In this document: one piece after another, positions 56,485 to 64,000 of the stretch
Layout: each line of letters opens with the position of its first letter
Position numbering within the stretch: position 1 is the stretch's first letter
NCBI GenBank assembly: GCA_024508855.1
Contig: JANINJ010000026.1
Coordinates: forward strand, 248,001 to 312,000
Reading direction: 5' to 3'
Source: Xanthobacteraceae bacterium
GTDB lineage: Bacteria > Pseudomonadota > Alphaproteobacteria > Rhizobiales > Xanthobacteraceae
DNA length: 64,000 nucleotides
Translations under genes and position numbers: made by a program
The notes under the pieces: generated by a model
What the model saw: the letters and a program-made list of their open reading frames with translations, nothing else
Databases searched by the model: none
What the model was told of the DNA's origin: nothing

Positions 56485-57252
56485 ATGCCCTTTAAACGAA
56501 CTCTCGCCCCTGCTCTTCTTGCGCTCGCTGTCTGCAGCGCACCGCTGGCGGCGTCCGCACAGAATTTCTCGGACGCGCAGCGCGGCGAGATCGAGACCAT
56601 CATCAAGAATTATCTGGTTACGCATCCCGAAGTTCTCGAGGAAGCATCGGCCGAGTTGAGCAAGCGGCAGCAGGCTGCCGAAGCCGAGAAGCACGCCAAT
56701 GCCGTCGCCGAGAATGCGAAGACCCTTTTCAACTCGCCGCGCGGCGTCACCCTCGGCAACCAGAACGGCGACGTCAATTTCGTCGAGTTCTTCGATTACA
56801 ACTGCGGCTACTGCAAGCACGCCATGGGCGATATGCTTTCGCTGCTGAAATCCGATCCGAAGCTGCGGGTCGTGCTGAAGGAATTCCCGGTGCTTGGACC
56901 GGGTTCGGTCGAAGCCGCTCAGGTTGCGGTCGCGGTCCGCATGCAGGATCCGGGCGGCAAGAAGTATCTCGACTTCCACCAGAAGCTATTGGGTGGACGC
57001 GGACAGGCCGACAAGGCTCGCGCGCTGGCCGCGGCGAAGGACGCCGGTCTCGACGTCGCCCGTATCGAGAAGGATATGAGCAGCCCCGAAGTGCGCGCGA
57101 CAATCGAAGAAAACTTCAAGCTCGCCGAATCGATGGGCATGAACGGCACGCCGAGTTACGTGATCGGCAAGCAGGTCGTCGTCGGCGCCGTCGGTCTTGA
57201 CGCACTCAAGGAAAAGATCGGCTACGCCCGCTGTGGCAAGGCGACCTGCTGA
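56485..57252 (+). CDS. DsbA-family thiol-disulfide oxidoreductase
   Basis: The product is 255 residues from the ATG at 56485, with AGAGGA upstream. It has a signal peptide ending near residue 27 (AASAQ). A short helical N-terminal extension precedes the thioredoxin fold, as in ScsC/BdbD-like forms. The active site is FFDYNCGYCKHAMGDM, a CxxC at 107-110, and the cis-Pro loop is in MNGTPSYVIGKQV. It acts on disulfides of envelope proteins. It follows the M48 protease gene and ends at a clear terminator. Confidence 0.95.
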   Translation: MPFKRTLAPALLALAVCSAPLAASAQNFSDAQRGEIETIIKNYLVTHPEVLEEASAELSKRQQAAEAEKHANAVAENAKTLFNSPRGVTLGNQNGDVNFVEFFDYNCGYCKHAMGDMLSLLKSDPKLRVVLKEFPVLGPGSVEAAQVAVAVRMQDPGGKKYLDFHQKLLGGRGQADKARALAAAKDAGLDVARIEKDMSSPEVRATIEENFKLAESMGMNGTPSYVIGKQVVVGAVGLDALKEKIGYARCGKATC

Positions 57253-57295
57253 GATTCACAGCACTAAAATTTCTTTTTCCATTCGGAACAAACCG

Positions 57296-57325
57296 AACCC
57301 GACTGCATCGCGCAGTCGGGTTTTT
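57296..57325 (+). terminator. intrinsic terminator after the DsbA-family gene
   Basis: AACCCGACTGC (57296-57306) pairs with GCAGTCGGGTT (57312-57322) around a five-base loop and is followed by a T run. Confidence 0.93.
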
Positions 57326-57426
57326 CGTTTGAACCCGTCGTGCGTCGAATCCATCTCGCGAATTGCAGGAACATCGCGCATTCCCTCTCGTTGTCACGCG
57401 GGCAGTGCAAAGAAGAGGAGACGAAG

Positions 57427-58143
57427 ATGAACAAGCGATTGTTCCTATCTGCGGCGGCGGCCGCATTGATTGCTGGAACTGGCGCCGCAAGCGCCCAGGG
57501 AACGATGAATCGCGATACGCCGTCGGCGACGCAGCAAGCACCGTCGAGCGAACGCGCCCCTGGCGCCAGGACGCCGATGAACCACGGCGGCAATTCGGAA
57601 ATGAAGGCCAACGAGCCGGCACAACCTTCACGCGCCGGCGAGAGCAATCAACGCGCGCAAGACAATAAAATGCAGCCCAACCGATCCGCTCAAGAGAACA
57701 ACGGAAAAGGTGACAAGGGCACGATGCGGTCTGAAGGCGAACACGCCAAGGACCAGAAGAACATGAAGGCCGAAGAACACACCGGCAAGGACAAGAGTAT
57801 GAAGGCCGAGGAGCCCAACGGCCGCACCAATGCCGCGGCTAAAAATTCGGAGAGCAAGACGCAAACCACAGGTCAGGCCGGCGCGGGTGCGAAACTGTCG
57901 ACCGAACAGCGCACCAAGATCACGACCGTGATCAGGGAGCAGAAGGTGCAGCCGGTGACCAACGTCAACTTCTCGATCTCGGTCGGCACGCGGGTGCCGA
58001 GGTCGGTGCACTTCCATCCGTTGCCGGCAGAGATCGTCACCGTCTATCCGGATTGGCGCGGATATGAATTCTTCCTCGTCCGCGACGAAATCATTGTCGT
58101 GAACCCGCAGACGTTCGAGATCGTGGCCGTGCTGGAAGCCTAG
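57427..58143 (+). CDS. DUF1236 domain-containing exported protein
   Basis: The product is 238 residues from the ATG at 57427, with GAGGAG ahead. A signal peptide ends TGAASA-QGT. The middle (about 25-150) is a hydrophilic low-complexity region rich in Asn, Lys, Glu, Gln and Thr. The last 80 residues are the DUF1236 domain (TNVNFSISVGTRVPRSVHFH, then EIVTVYPDWRGYEFFLVRDE), usual in Rhizobiales envelope proteins of unknown function. The middle resembles stress- or desiccation-related hydrophilins, but that is only an analogy. Confidence 0.93.
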   Translation: MNKRLFLSAAAAALIAGTGAASAQGTMNRDTPSATQQAPSSERAPGARTPMNHGGNSEMKANEPAQPSRAGESNQRAQDNKMQPNRSAQENNGKGDKGTMRSEGEHAKDQKNMKAEEHTGKDKSMKAEEPNGRTNAAAKNSESKTQTTGQAGAGAKLSTEQRTKITTVIREQKVQPVTNVNFSISVGTRVPRSVHFHPLPAEIVTVYPDWRGYEFFLVRDEIIVVNPQTFEIVAVLEA

Positions 58144-58183
58144 TCGCGAATGGTCCAGGACCGCGTTCGACACATGATTCCGA

Positions 58184-58203
58184 GGGCCCCGCTCGCGGGG
58201 CCC
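58184..58203 (+). terminator. probable terminator after the DUF1236 gene
   Basis: GGGCCCCGC (58184-58192) pairs with GCGGGGCCC (58195-58203) in a strong nine-base stem with a two-base centre. The following TTGATCTATT is only weakly T-rich, so efficiency is uncertain. Confidence 0.65.
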
Positions 58204-58214
58204 TTGATCTATTC

Positions 58215-58230
58215 GTTAACAGTGGTTAAC
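58215..58230. promoter_or_regulatory. paired GTTAAC sites upstream of aroQ
   Basis: GTTAAC-AGTG-GTTAAC is a direct (and self-palindromic) double site 155 bases before aroQ. It resembles a CtrA box, but the two TTAA cores are six and not seven bases apart. It may be a CtrA-like, LysR or other operator; evidence is weak. Confidence 0.3.
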
Positions 58231-58384
58231 GAGGCAATTCTTGGCCTTCCACATGGTTTTTCATGAGTTGGCTGAACCGTTTGAGGGTTAGCTGGCGGGG
58301 TTCGGACTTCCCCTGCGACCTCAGGTTACCTATAAACGCGGGGAACCGGCGCCCCGCGCCGCTCCCAGATATCTCGGAATCCGG

Positions 58385-58840
58385 ATGGCGAAGACAGTTT
58401 ACGTGCTGAACGGCCCGAACCTCAACCTGCTCGGAACCCGTGAACCGGAGACGTATGGGCACGCGAGGCTCGCGGATGTCGAGAAGCTTTGCAGCGAGAC
58501 GGCCGCGCGCTACGGGCTTGCCGCCGATTGCCGCCAGTCCAATCGCGAAGGCGAACTGATCGATTTCATCCACGAAGCGCATGCGAAGAAGGCCGTCGGA
58601 ATCATCATCAATGCCGGCGGCTATTCGCACACGTCGATCGCCCTGCACGATGCGCTGGTGGCCGTGAAAATCCCGACCGTCGAAGTTCACATCAGCAACA
58701 TTCACGCGCGAGAAGAATTCCGCCATCACTCCTTCACCGCCAAGGCCGCGTTCGCGTCCCTGTGCGGTTTCGGAATCGATGGCTATCGACTTGCTATCAG
58801 CGGCCTTGCCGCAAAAATCGGCGCCGCGTCACAAGCGTGA
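58385..58840 (+). CDS. aroQ: 3-dehydroquinate dehydratase, type II
   Basis: The product is 151 residues ([20 protein letters not shown]). It has the active-site loop [13 protein letters not shown] with the catalytic Tyr, [12 protein letters not shown] and [17 protein letters not shown] with the catalytic His. The enzyme removes water from dehydroquinate in the shikimate pathway. Length is typical of the dodecameric type II enzyme. It heads aroQ-accB-accC, a frequent alphaproteobacterial gene order, with accB starting 42 bases after its stop codon. Confidence 0.96.
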   Translation: MAKTVYVLNGPNLNLLGTREPETYGHARLADVEKLCSETAARYGLAADCRQSNREGELIDFIHEAHAKKAVGIIINAGGYSHTSIALHDALVAVKIPTVEVHISNIHAREEFRHHSFTAKAAFASLCGFGIDGYRLAISGLAAKIGAASQA

Positions 58841-58882
58841 CGTCTCGCCCATCCCCTCGACAGAAAGTTTCGGAATAACAGC

Positions 58883-59368
58883 ATGGCGCGACAGCCCGAA
58901 GATTCACCAGCAGCCAAGCCCGTGCCGGGCAGCGACAGCGCATTGATCCGCGAACTGGCAACGCTGCTCGATGAAACCAAGCTCACCGAGATCGAGATCG
59001 AGCGCGACGGATTGCGCGTTCGCGTCGCGCGCAACGTCAGCATCGCTGCAGCCATGCCGGTTGCAACCGCGCATGCTGCAGCCGCGCCGGCGGCATCGGC
59101 AGCGGCCGCGCCGCCTGCGGATATCACGAAGCATCCCGGCGTCGTTCCGTCGCCGATGGTCGGCACCGCCTATTGGGCGTCGGAACCCGGCGCGAAGCCG
59201 TTCGTCGACGTCGGCAGCAAGGTCAAGATCGGCGACACGCTGCTGATCATCGAAGCCATGAAGACGATGAATCAGATTCCTTCGCCGCGCGCAGGCACGG
59301 TGACGCAGATTCTCGTCGAAGACGGCCAGCCGGTCGAATTCGGCGAACCCCTCATCATCATTGAATAG
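58883..59368 (+). CDS. accB: acetyl-CoA carboxylase biotin carboxyl carrier protein
   Basis: The product is 161 residues. Residues about 15-45 form the N-terminal helical part; an Ala/Pro-rich hinge follows (about 55-80). The biotinyl domain starts at [20 protein letters not shown]. The biotin Lys is K127 in [17 protein letters not shown], where Thr replaces the usual Met after the Lys but the EAMK context is kept. It carries CO2 for acetyl-CoA carboxylase. accC follows 23 bases later. Confidence 0.96.
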   Translation: MARQPEDSPAAKPVPGSDSALIRELATLLDETKLTEIEIERDGLRVRVARNVSIAAAMPVATAHAAAAPAASAAAAPPADITKHPGVVPSPMVGTAYWASEPGAKPFVDVGSKVKIGDTLLIIEAMKTMNQIPSPRAGTVTQILVEDGQPVEFGEPLIIIE

Positions 59369-59391
59369 TTCGATCGGATCCAGGCGCCGCG

Positions 59392-60747
59392 ATGTTCGAT
59401 AAAATCCTGATTGCCAATCGCGGCGAAATCGCCTTGCGCGTGTTGCGCGCCTGCAAGGAGTTGGGCATCGCGACCGTCGCGGTGCATTCCACCGCCGACG
59501 CCGACGCGATGCATGTGCGCCTCGCGGACGAGAGCGTTTGCATCGGTCCGCCGCCGTCGAAGGACAGCTATCTTAATATTCCGAACCTGCTCGCCGCGTG
59601 CGAGATCACCGGCGCCGATGCGGTGCATCCGGGCTACGGCTTCCTGTCCGAGAATGCGCGGTTCGCGGAAATCCTCGCCGAGCACAATCTGGGATTCATC
59701 GGTCCCAAGGCCGAACACATCCGCCTGATGGGCGACAAGATCGAAGCCAAGAAGACCGCGAAGCGGCTCGGCATTCCCGTCGTGCCCGGCTCCGATGGCG
59801 CGGTTGGCCCGGAAGACGATGCCATGGCAATCGCGGAGTCGATCGGCTTTCCGGTGCTGGTGAAAGCGGCTGCCGGCGGCGGCGGCCGCGGCATGAAAGT
59901 CGCGCAGACGGCCGACGACCTGATGCTGGCGCTGTCGACCGCCGGCAGCGAAGCCAAATCGGCCTTCGGCGATGCTTCGGTCTATCTCGAGAAATATCTG
60001 CAGAAGCCACGCCACATCGAAATCCAGGTGCTCGGTGACGGCCGCGGCGGCGCCATTCACTTGGGAGAGCGCGACTGCTCGCTGCAGCGCCGCCACCAGA
60101 AGGTCTGGGAAGAAGGCCCCTCGCCGGTGCTGAGCCCCGCGGCGCGCGCCAGGATCGGCGGGATTTGCGCCAAGGCGATGCAGGACATGCAGTATCTCGG
60201 CGTCGGCACCATCGAATTCCTCTACGAGGACGGCGAGTTCTACTTCATCGAAATGAACACGCGCATCCAGGTGGAGCATCCGGTCACCGAGATGATCACC
60301 GGCATCGATCTGGTGCTTGAGCAGATCAGGATCGCGGCCGGCGGCGACTTGCCGGTGACGCAAGAGCAGATCGTCATCAACGGCCACGCCATCGAGTGCC
60401 GCATCAATGCGGAAAATCCGGAGACCTTCCGGCCGTCTCCCGGCAAGATCCTGCAATATCACCCGCCCGGCGGCCTCGGCGTCCGGATCGATTCGGCGGT
60501 GTATCAGGGCTACGTCATCCCGCCCTACTACGACTCGCTGGTCGGCAAGCTCATCGTCCACGGCAAGACCCGCGCCGAATGCCTGATGCGGCTGCGGCGC
60601 GCGCTCGACGAAATGGTGGTGGACGGAATCGAGACCACGCTGCCGCTATTTCGAGCCCTGGTGAGAAACCCCGACATCATCGACGGCGACTATCACATCC
60701 ATTGGCTGGAGCAGTACCTGGACACCGCCAAGGCTTCGTCAAAATAA
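59392..60747 (+). CDS. accC: acetyl-CoA carboxylase, biotin carboxylase subunit
   Basis: The product is 451 residues ([20 protein letters not shown]). ATP-grasp motifs are present: the glycine-rich loop [15 protein letters not shown] and the metal-binding [16 protein letters not shown]. The family block [16 protein letters not shown] also appears. It carboxylates biotin on AccB with ATP and bicarbonate. It is the last gene of the aroQ-accB-accC operon. Its next neighbour in many relatives is aat, but here three signalling genes come first. Confidence 0.97.
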   Translation: MFDKILIANRGEIALRVLRACKELGIATVAVHSTADADAMHVRLADESVCIGPPPSKDSYLNIPNLLAACEITGADAVHPGYGFLSENARFAEILAEHNLGFIGPKAEHIRLMGDKIEAKKTAKRLGIPVVPGSDGAVGPEDDAMAIAESIGFPVLVKAAAGGGGRGMKVAQTADDLMLALSTAGSEAKSAFGDASVYLEKYLQKPRHIEIQVLGDGRGGAIHLGERDCSLQRRHQKVWEEGPSPVLSPAARARIGGICAKAMQDMQYLGVGTIEFLYEDGEFYFIEMNTRIQVEHPVTEMITGIDLVLEQIRIAAGGDLPVTQEQIVINGHAIECRINAENPETFRPSPGKILQYHPPGGLGVRIDSAVYQGYVIPPYYDSLVGKLIVHGKTRAECLMRLRRALDEMVVDGIETTLPLFRALVRNPDIIDGDYHIHWLEQYLDTAKASSK

Positions 60748-60863
60748 GCCTTCTCGGTGCGGAACCTTTGGTCAAACAGTGCTTTAATACCTGCCGGATG
60801 ACATCCGATGCGGGGCCGCCTTGACGCCAATTCCACCGACCAGACCTTTTGCGGCAAGCTGAG

Positions 60864-62402
60864 ATGCTTGTAACGGTCGACGCTACGCGACGCCGCCGGC
60901 TCACACAGATCATCCTGCTCGTGGCGGGACTGTTGGTGCTCGTCGCCATCAGCGCTGCCTCGATCATGCTCGTCGACAAAGCGCGCGATGACAGCTCGCT
61001 CGTGGTTCATACCGTTGAGGTGGAGAATCAGATCTCGGGCGTCCTGCTCGAAATCCACCGCGCCGAGAGCGCCGTCCGCGGCTATCTGCTGATCTCCGAG
61101 CCGGCATTCCTGACCCAGTACGAAACTGCGGTCATTGCCAGCCGCGGCACGGTCAACAGACTCCTCGGGCTGACGTCCGATAACCCGGTTCAAATCGCCA
61201 ACGGCAACGAACTGAAGGCGGCGGTCGAAAAGCGTCTGCGGGAATTCAATGCGGAGATGGCGCGCCTTAAGGACAACGACCGCCAGGGCAGCATCGATCT
61301 GCTGCGTACCGCGCGTGTCGCCGCCACAACGCAGCGGATAACGGAAATCACCGACGCGATGCGCCGCGAGGAAGACCGCCTGTTCGCCGCACGGACGATT
61401 TCAGCCGATCGCAGCCAGGCACTCGCCTCCGTGGTGACGATCGCGGGCTCCGGCCTGGTGATCGCCCTCGCAGGCCTTTCGATCTTTCTGGTGCGGCGGT
61501 CGTCACGCGCCCGCGACGAGGCAGAAGCGCAACTGCGCGACAACAACCTCAACCTTGAAACGACGGTGGACGAACGCACCGCCGACCTGCGCGAAGCGAA
61601 CGAGGAGATCCAGCGCTTCGCCTATATCGTCAGTCACGACCTGCGTTCGCCGCTGGTCAATATCATGGGATTTACCAGCGAACTCGAAGAACTCCGCAAC
61701 GACATCTTCCGGCGCATCGCGTCGCTCAGCCGTGCCGCATCGCCCGACACTCTGGCGCCGGAGAATGTCACCGATTCCGCCGAGCCGGTTCTCGACGGGC
61801 CGGACGCGAAGCTTTCAGAGGATTTCAACGAAGCGCTTGGATTCATCAAGTCGTCCATCGGCAAGATGGATCGCCTGATCACCGCGATCCTCAATTTGAC
61901 ACGCGAAGGACGTCGCGAATTCAAGCCGGAAAAGATCGACGTCCGTGAATTGATCGAGACCATCGTCGCGACGGTGGCGCATCAGGCCGCGGAAGCCGAT
62001 GCGCAGATCCGCGTGCAGCCGTTGCCCGACATTGTCAGCGACCGGCTGGCGCTGGAGCAGATCTTCTCCAATCTCATCGATAACGCGCTGAAGTACCTCA
62101 AGACCGGCGTGCCCGGCGATATTTCCATCAGCGGCCGCACCAAGCTGGGATTCGCCATCTTCGAGGTGACCGACAACGGCCGCGGTATCGACGCCAAGGA
62201 CCATCAGCGTATTTTCGACCTGTTCCGCCGCGCCGGAACGCAGGACAAGCCCGGCCAGGGTATCGGTCTCGCCCATGTCCGTGCCCTTGTCCGACGCCTG
62301 GGCGGAACCATGTCCGTCACGTCGGAACTTCAGGCCGGCAGCACTTTTACCATAACGCTGCCCCTCAAATGGACCCTCAGCACCCGAGGCAAGAACACAT
62401 GA
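60864..62402 (+). CDS. sensor histidine kinase with CHASE3 domain
   Basis: The product is 512 residues from the ATG at 60864 (TTG at 60849 is less likely). The first membrane helix is at about 15-38, the CHASE3 domain (about 40-180, with GVLLEIHRAESAVRGYLLIS) is periplasmic, and the second helix is near 190-213. A short coiled coil leads to the HisKA domain with the phosphorylated His near 258 (IVSHDLRSPLVNIMGF). An extra 45-residue loop follows before the second HisKA helix. The HATPase part has the N-box NLIDNALKYL and G-boxes DNGRGI and GQGIGLAHV. Its stop overlaps the next start (ATGA). Confidence 0.94.
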   Translation: MLVTVDATRRRRLTQIILLVAGLLVLVAISAASIMLVDKARDDSSLVVHTVEVENQISGVLLEIHRAESAVRGYLLISEPAFLTQYETAVIASRGTVNRLLGLTSDNPVQIANGNELKAAVEKRLREFNAEMARLKDNDRQGSIDLLRTARVAATTQRITEITDAMRREEDRLFAARTISADRSQALASVVTIAGSGLVIALAGLSIFLVRRSSRARDEAEAQLRDNNLNLETTVDERTADLREANEEIQRFAYIVSHDLRSPLVNIMGFTSELEELRNDIFRRIASLSRAASPDTLAPENVTDSAEPVLDGPDAKLSEDFNEALGFIKSSIGKMDRLITAILNLTREGRREFKPEKIDVRELIETIVATVAHQAAEADAQIRVQPLPDIVSDRLALEQIFSNLIDNALKYLKTGVPGDISISGRTKLGFAIFEVTDNGRGIDAKDHQRIFDLFRRAGTQDKPGQGIGLAHVRALVRRLGGTMSVTSELQAGSTFTITLPLKWTLSTRGKNT

Positions 62403-62839
62403 GCACACCTGTCACCATCATCATGATCGAGGACGACGAAGGTCACGCGCGCCTGATTGAGAGGAATATACGGCGCTCCGGTGTCAACAACGAGATCAGG
62501 CCGTTCACAAATGGTACAGAAGCGATCGAATACCTGTTTGGTCCGGATGGGACGGGATCGGCGCACAAGAACGAAGCCCTGCTCGTGTTGCTCGATCTCA
62601 ACCTGCCCGACATGTCCGGAATCGATATCCTGCGCCGGGTGAAAGAGAATCGTTTTCTGAAGTACGCGCCGGTCGTCGTTCTGACCACCACCGACGACGA
62701 ACATGAGATCAAGCGATGCTACGAATTGGGATGCAACGTCTACATCACGAAACCGGTTAACTACGAGAGTTTCGCCAACGCCATTCGCCAACTCGGTCTG
62801 TTTTTCTCCGTCATTCAGGTCCCGCAAGCCACGACATGA
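62399..62839 (+). CDS. single-domain response regulator
   Basis: The product is 146 residues from the ATG at 62399, inside the kinase stop codon. It is a receiver domain alone, with no output domain: acidic pocket IIMIEDDEGHARLIER, phosphorylated Asp in LLVLLDLNLPDMSG, Thr in VVVLTTTDD and Lys in VYITKPVNYESF. The Rcp1-like sequence is typical of regulators found beside phytochrome-type and CHASE3 kinases. It probably shuttles phosphate between the kinases that flank it. Confidence 0.94.
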   Translation: MSTPVTIIMIEDDEGHARLIERNIRRSGVNNEIRPFTNGTEAIEYLFGPDGTGSAHKNEALLVLLDLNLPDMSGIDILRRVKENRFLKYAPVVVLTTTDDEHEIKRCYELGCNVYITKPVNYESFANAIRQLGLFFSVIQVPQATT

Positions 62840-63921
62840 GCCTCGATAATCCCCGCCTTCTGTATGTGGACGACGACGAGGCCCTTGCCCGTCTGGTCAG
62901 TCGCGGCCTCGCGCGGCAAGGCTTCGATGTCGTGCATGCGAATAACGGCGAAGCGGGCCTCGCGCGGATTGCCGAGGGCGGTATCGATGTGATCGCGCTG
63001 GATCAGTACATGCCCGGTCTCGATGGCCTCGAGATCCTCGAACGGATTCGTGCAATTCCCAATGCTCCGCCGGTGGTGTTCGTCACCGCCTCGCAGGACA
63101 GCAAGATCGCTGTAACCGCGCTCAAGGCCGGCGCCGACGATTATCTCGTGAAGGATACACAGGGCGATTTCATTCCGCTGCTGCACGTCGCGGTCGAAGG
63201 CGCGCTGCGCCAGGCCCGCGTCCGCAAGGCTCGCGACGATGCCGAAGCGGAGGTTCATGCCTCGCGCGATCGCTATGCCGCGCTTGCCGCAGAACGCGAG
63301 GTTCTGCTGCGCGAGGTCAATCATCGCGTCGGCAACAGCTTGCAGATCATCGCGTCGCTCTTGCACCTGCAGGCAAATTCCAGCACGCAGGAAGACGTCA
63401 AGGCGGCGCTGAGCAATGCCATGGGCCGCGTGGCCGCCGTCGCGCAGGTGCATCGCCGGCTTTATACGTCGCAGGACCTCAACAGCGTGATGCTCAATCA
63501 GTATCTCGAGGCGCTGCTGGAAGACCTGCGGCGTTCCGCCGAAGGCAACCGCATGTCGCGCCTGACGCTGAAGGCCGAGCCCGTCGAGATCGATCCGGAC
63601 CGCGCCGTTGCGATCGGGATCATCGTCAACGAGCTCGTCATGAACGCGGTAAAATACGCTTATCCCGACGGCCCGGGCGCCATCCAGGTCGAACTGACCG
63701 CCGAGGGCGACGATCTCGAACTGTCGATCGCCGACAACGGCGTCGGCCTCAATGTGAAAAGCGATCCGCGCTCGACCGGCATGGGACAACGGATCGTCGG
63801 CGCCATGGCTGCGAAACTCTGCACCGAGGCCGAACGCGATCCCAACCACGACGGGACCCGCGTCGTGCTCAAGTTCAAGCGGGTCAATCAAAAGCCCGCG
63901 CCGACCACCATCGCCAGCTAG
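62836..63921 (+). CDS. hybrid response regulator / HisKA_2-type histidine kinase
   Basis: The product is 361 residues and overlaps the previous stop by four bases. An N-terminal receiver domain (phosphorylated Asp in DVIALDQYMPGLDGLE, about residue 55) is followed by a coiled coil and a HisKA_2 (HWE-like) dimerisation domain with His163 in LREVNHRVGNSLQIIASL. The HATPase part has IIVNELVMNAVKYAYP and IADNGVGL. Kinases of this type often signal to PhyR-class regulators of the general stress response, but no phyR or ecfG gene is present here. It has no membrane segment. Confidence 0.93.
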   Translation: MSLDNPRLLYVDDDEALARLVSRGLARQGFDVVHANNGEAGLARIAEGGIDVIALDQYMPGLDGLEILERIRAIPNAPPVVFVTASQDSKIAVTALKAGADDYLVKDTQGDFIPLLHVAVEGALRQARVRKARDDAEAEVHASRDRYAALAAEREVLLREVNHRVGNSLQIIASLLHLQANSSTQEDVKAALSNAMGRVAAVAQVHRRLYTSQDLNSVMLNQYLEALLEDLRRSAEGNRMSRLTLKAEPVEIDPDRAVAIGIIVNELVMNAVKYAYPDGPGAIQVELTAEGDDLELSIADNGVGLNVKSDPRSTGMGQRIVGAMAAKLCTEAERDPNHDGTRVVLKFKRVNQKPAPTTIAS

Positions 63922-63944
63922 GCAACGCCCTGCTATCGTCCGGC

Positions 63945-64000
63945 ATGGCCTATCGCGACTCCGCATCGTCTGAAATCACCCCGGAAGTTCTACTGCGGGC
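63945..64000 (+). CDS. aat: leucyl/phenylalanyl-tRNA--protein transferase, 5' part
   Basis: The window ends 18 codons into a frame that starts with an ATG at 63945. The visible sequence MAYRDSASSEITPEVLLR matches the start of Aat (ITPEVLLRAYxxGIFPM in relatives), and aat next to accB-accC is a usual alphaproteobacterial order. The enzyme adds Leu or Phe to N-terminal Arg/Lys proteins for ClpS/ClpAP degradation. Confidence 0.75.
   Translation, partial: MAYRDSASSEITPEVLLR

Noticed and set aside
59272-60561. 429-codon minus-strand frame opposite accC
   Set aside because: Shadow composition and no motif; accC is complete on the plus strand.
60761-60785. GGAAC-N16-CTTT before the CHASE3 kinase as an EcfG stress promoter
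   Set aside because: The -10 part should be near CGTT; here it is CTTT. With such short motifs the match is too weak.

Overview
The window is GC-rich, densely coded alphaproteobacterial chromosome. Gene content and order point to the Rhizobiales, most likely the Bradyrhizobium/Afipia/Rhodopseudomonas/Tardiphaga group (Nitrobacteraceae). Examples are the nifS-sufBCDS-sufT order, a fused TRAP DctQM permease, the amiC / PBP1A / prfB wall-and-translation neighbourhood, a DUF1236 protein, aroQ-accB-accC followed by aat, and CTAGTGG-ended palindromic repeats. The genus is an inference. I saw no phage, IS transposase, rRNA or CRISPR array.

Layout. 0-5.4 kb: tail of an unknown gene, an AraC regulator divergent from an EamA exporter, a SnoaL-like protein, tRNA-Ser(UGA), a VOC protein, lipoprotein RlpA and an epoxide-hydrolase-like enzyme. 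5.5-11.7 kb: a compact housekeeping operon, PBP5-type carboxypeptidase-tmk-holB-metG-tatD-MBL hydrolase. 11.7-19.2 kb: a catabolic region with an acyl-CoA synthetase, TRAP transporter, CaiB-type CoA-transferase and an extended GST. 19.2-26.3 kb: the SUF iron-sulfur assembly operon on the minus strand, with a VOC protein at its 3' end where an A-type carrier might be expected. 26.6-36.3 kb: small hydrolases, two tandem palindromic elements, a GST with a well-marked operator/promoter and an unlisted 48-codon ORF, anmK, tyrS, an MFS exporter and a giant AsmA/YhdP-like protein. 36.6-48.4 kb: a histone-like-tailed peroxiredoxin, an M23 peptidase, an orphan NodU/CmcH carbamoyltransferase, a 3-HIBDH-like reductase, prfB with its programmed +1 frameshift, an exported MBL protein, PBP1A and amidase AmiC with a CtrA-type box. 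48.4-57.3 kb: a long rne leader, RNase E with a histidine-rich insert in its S1 domain, dctA, an aminotransferase, and M48 and DsbA periplasmic proteins. 57.4-64 kb: a DUF1236 protein, aroQ-accB-accC, a three-gene phosphorelay and the start of aat.

Themes. Many genes concern the cell envelope (RlpA, PBP5-like, M23, PBP1A, AmiC, AnmK, M48, DsbA, YhdP-like). The least explained items are the carbamoyltransferase without partners, the Lys/Ala/Pro tail on the peroxiredoxin, the His/Asp insert of RNase E, the operator-sORF-GST unit, and several inverted repeats between genes. Functions are assigned from motifs read by eye; no database search was run.
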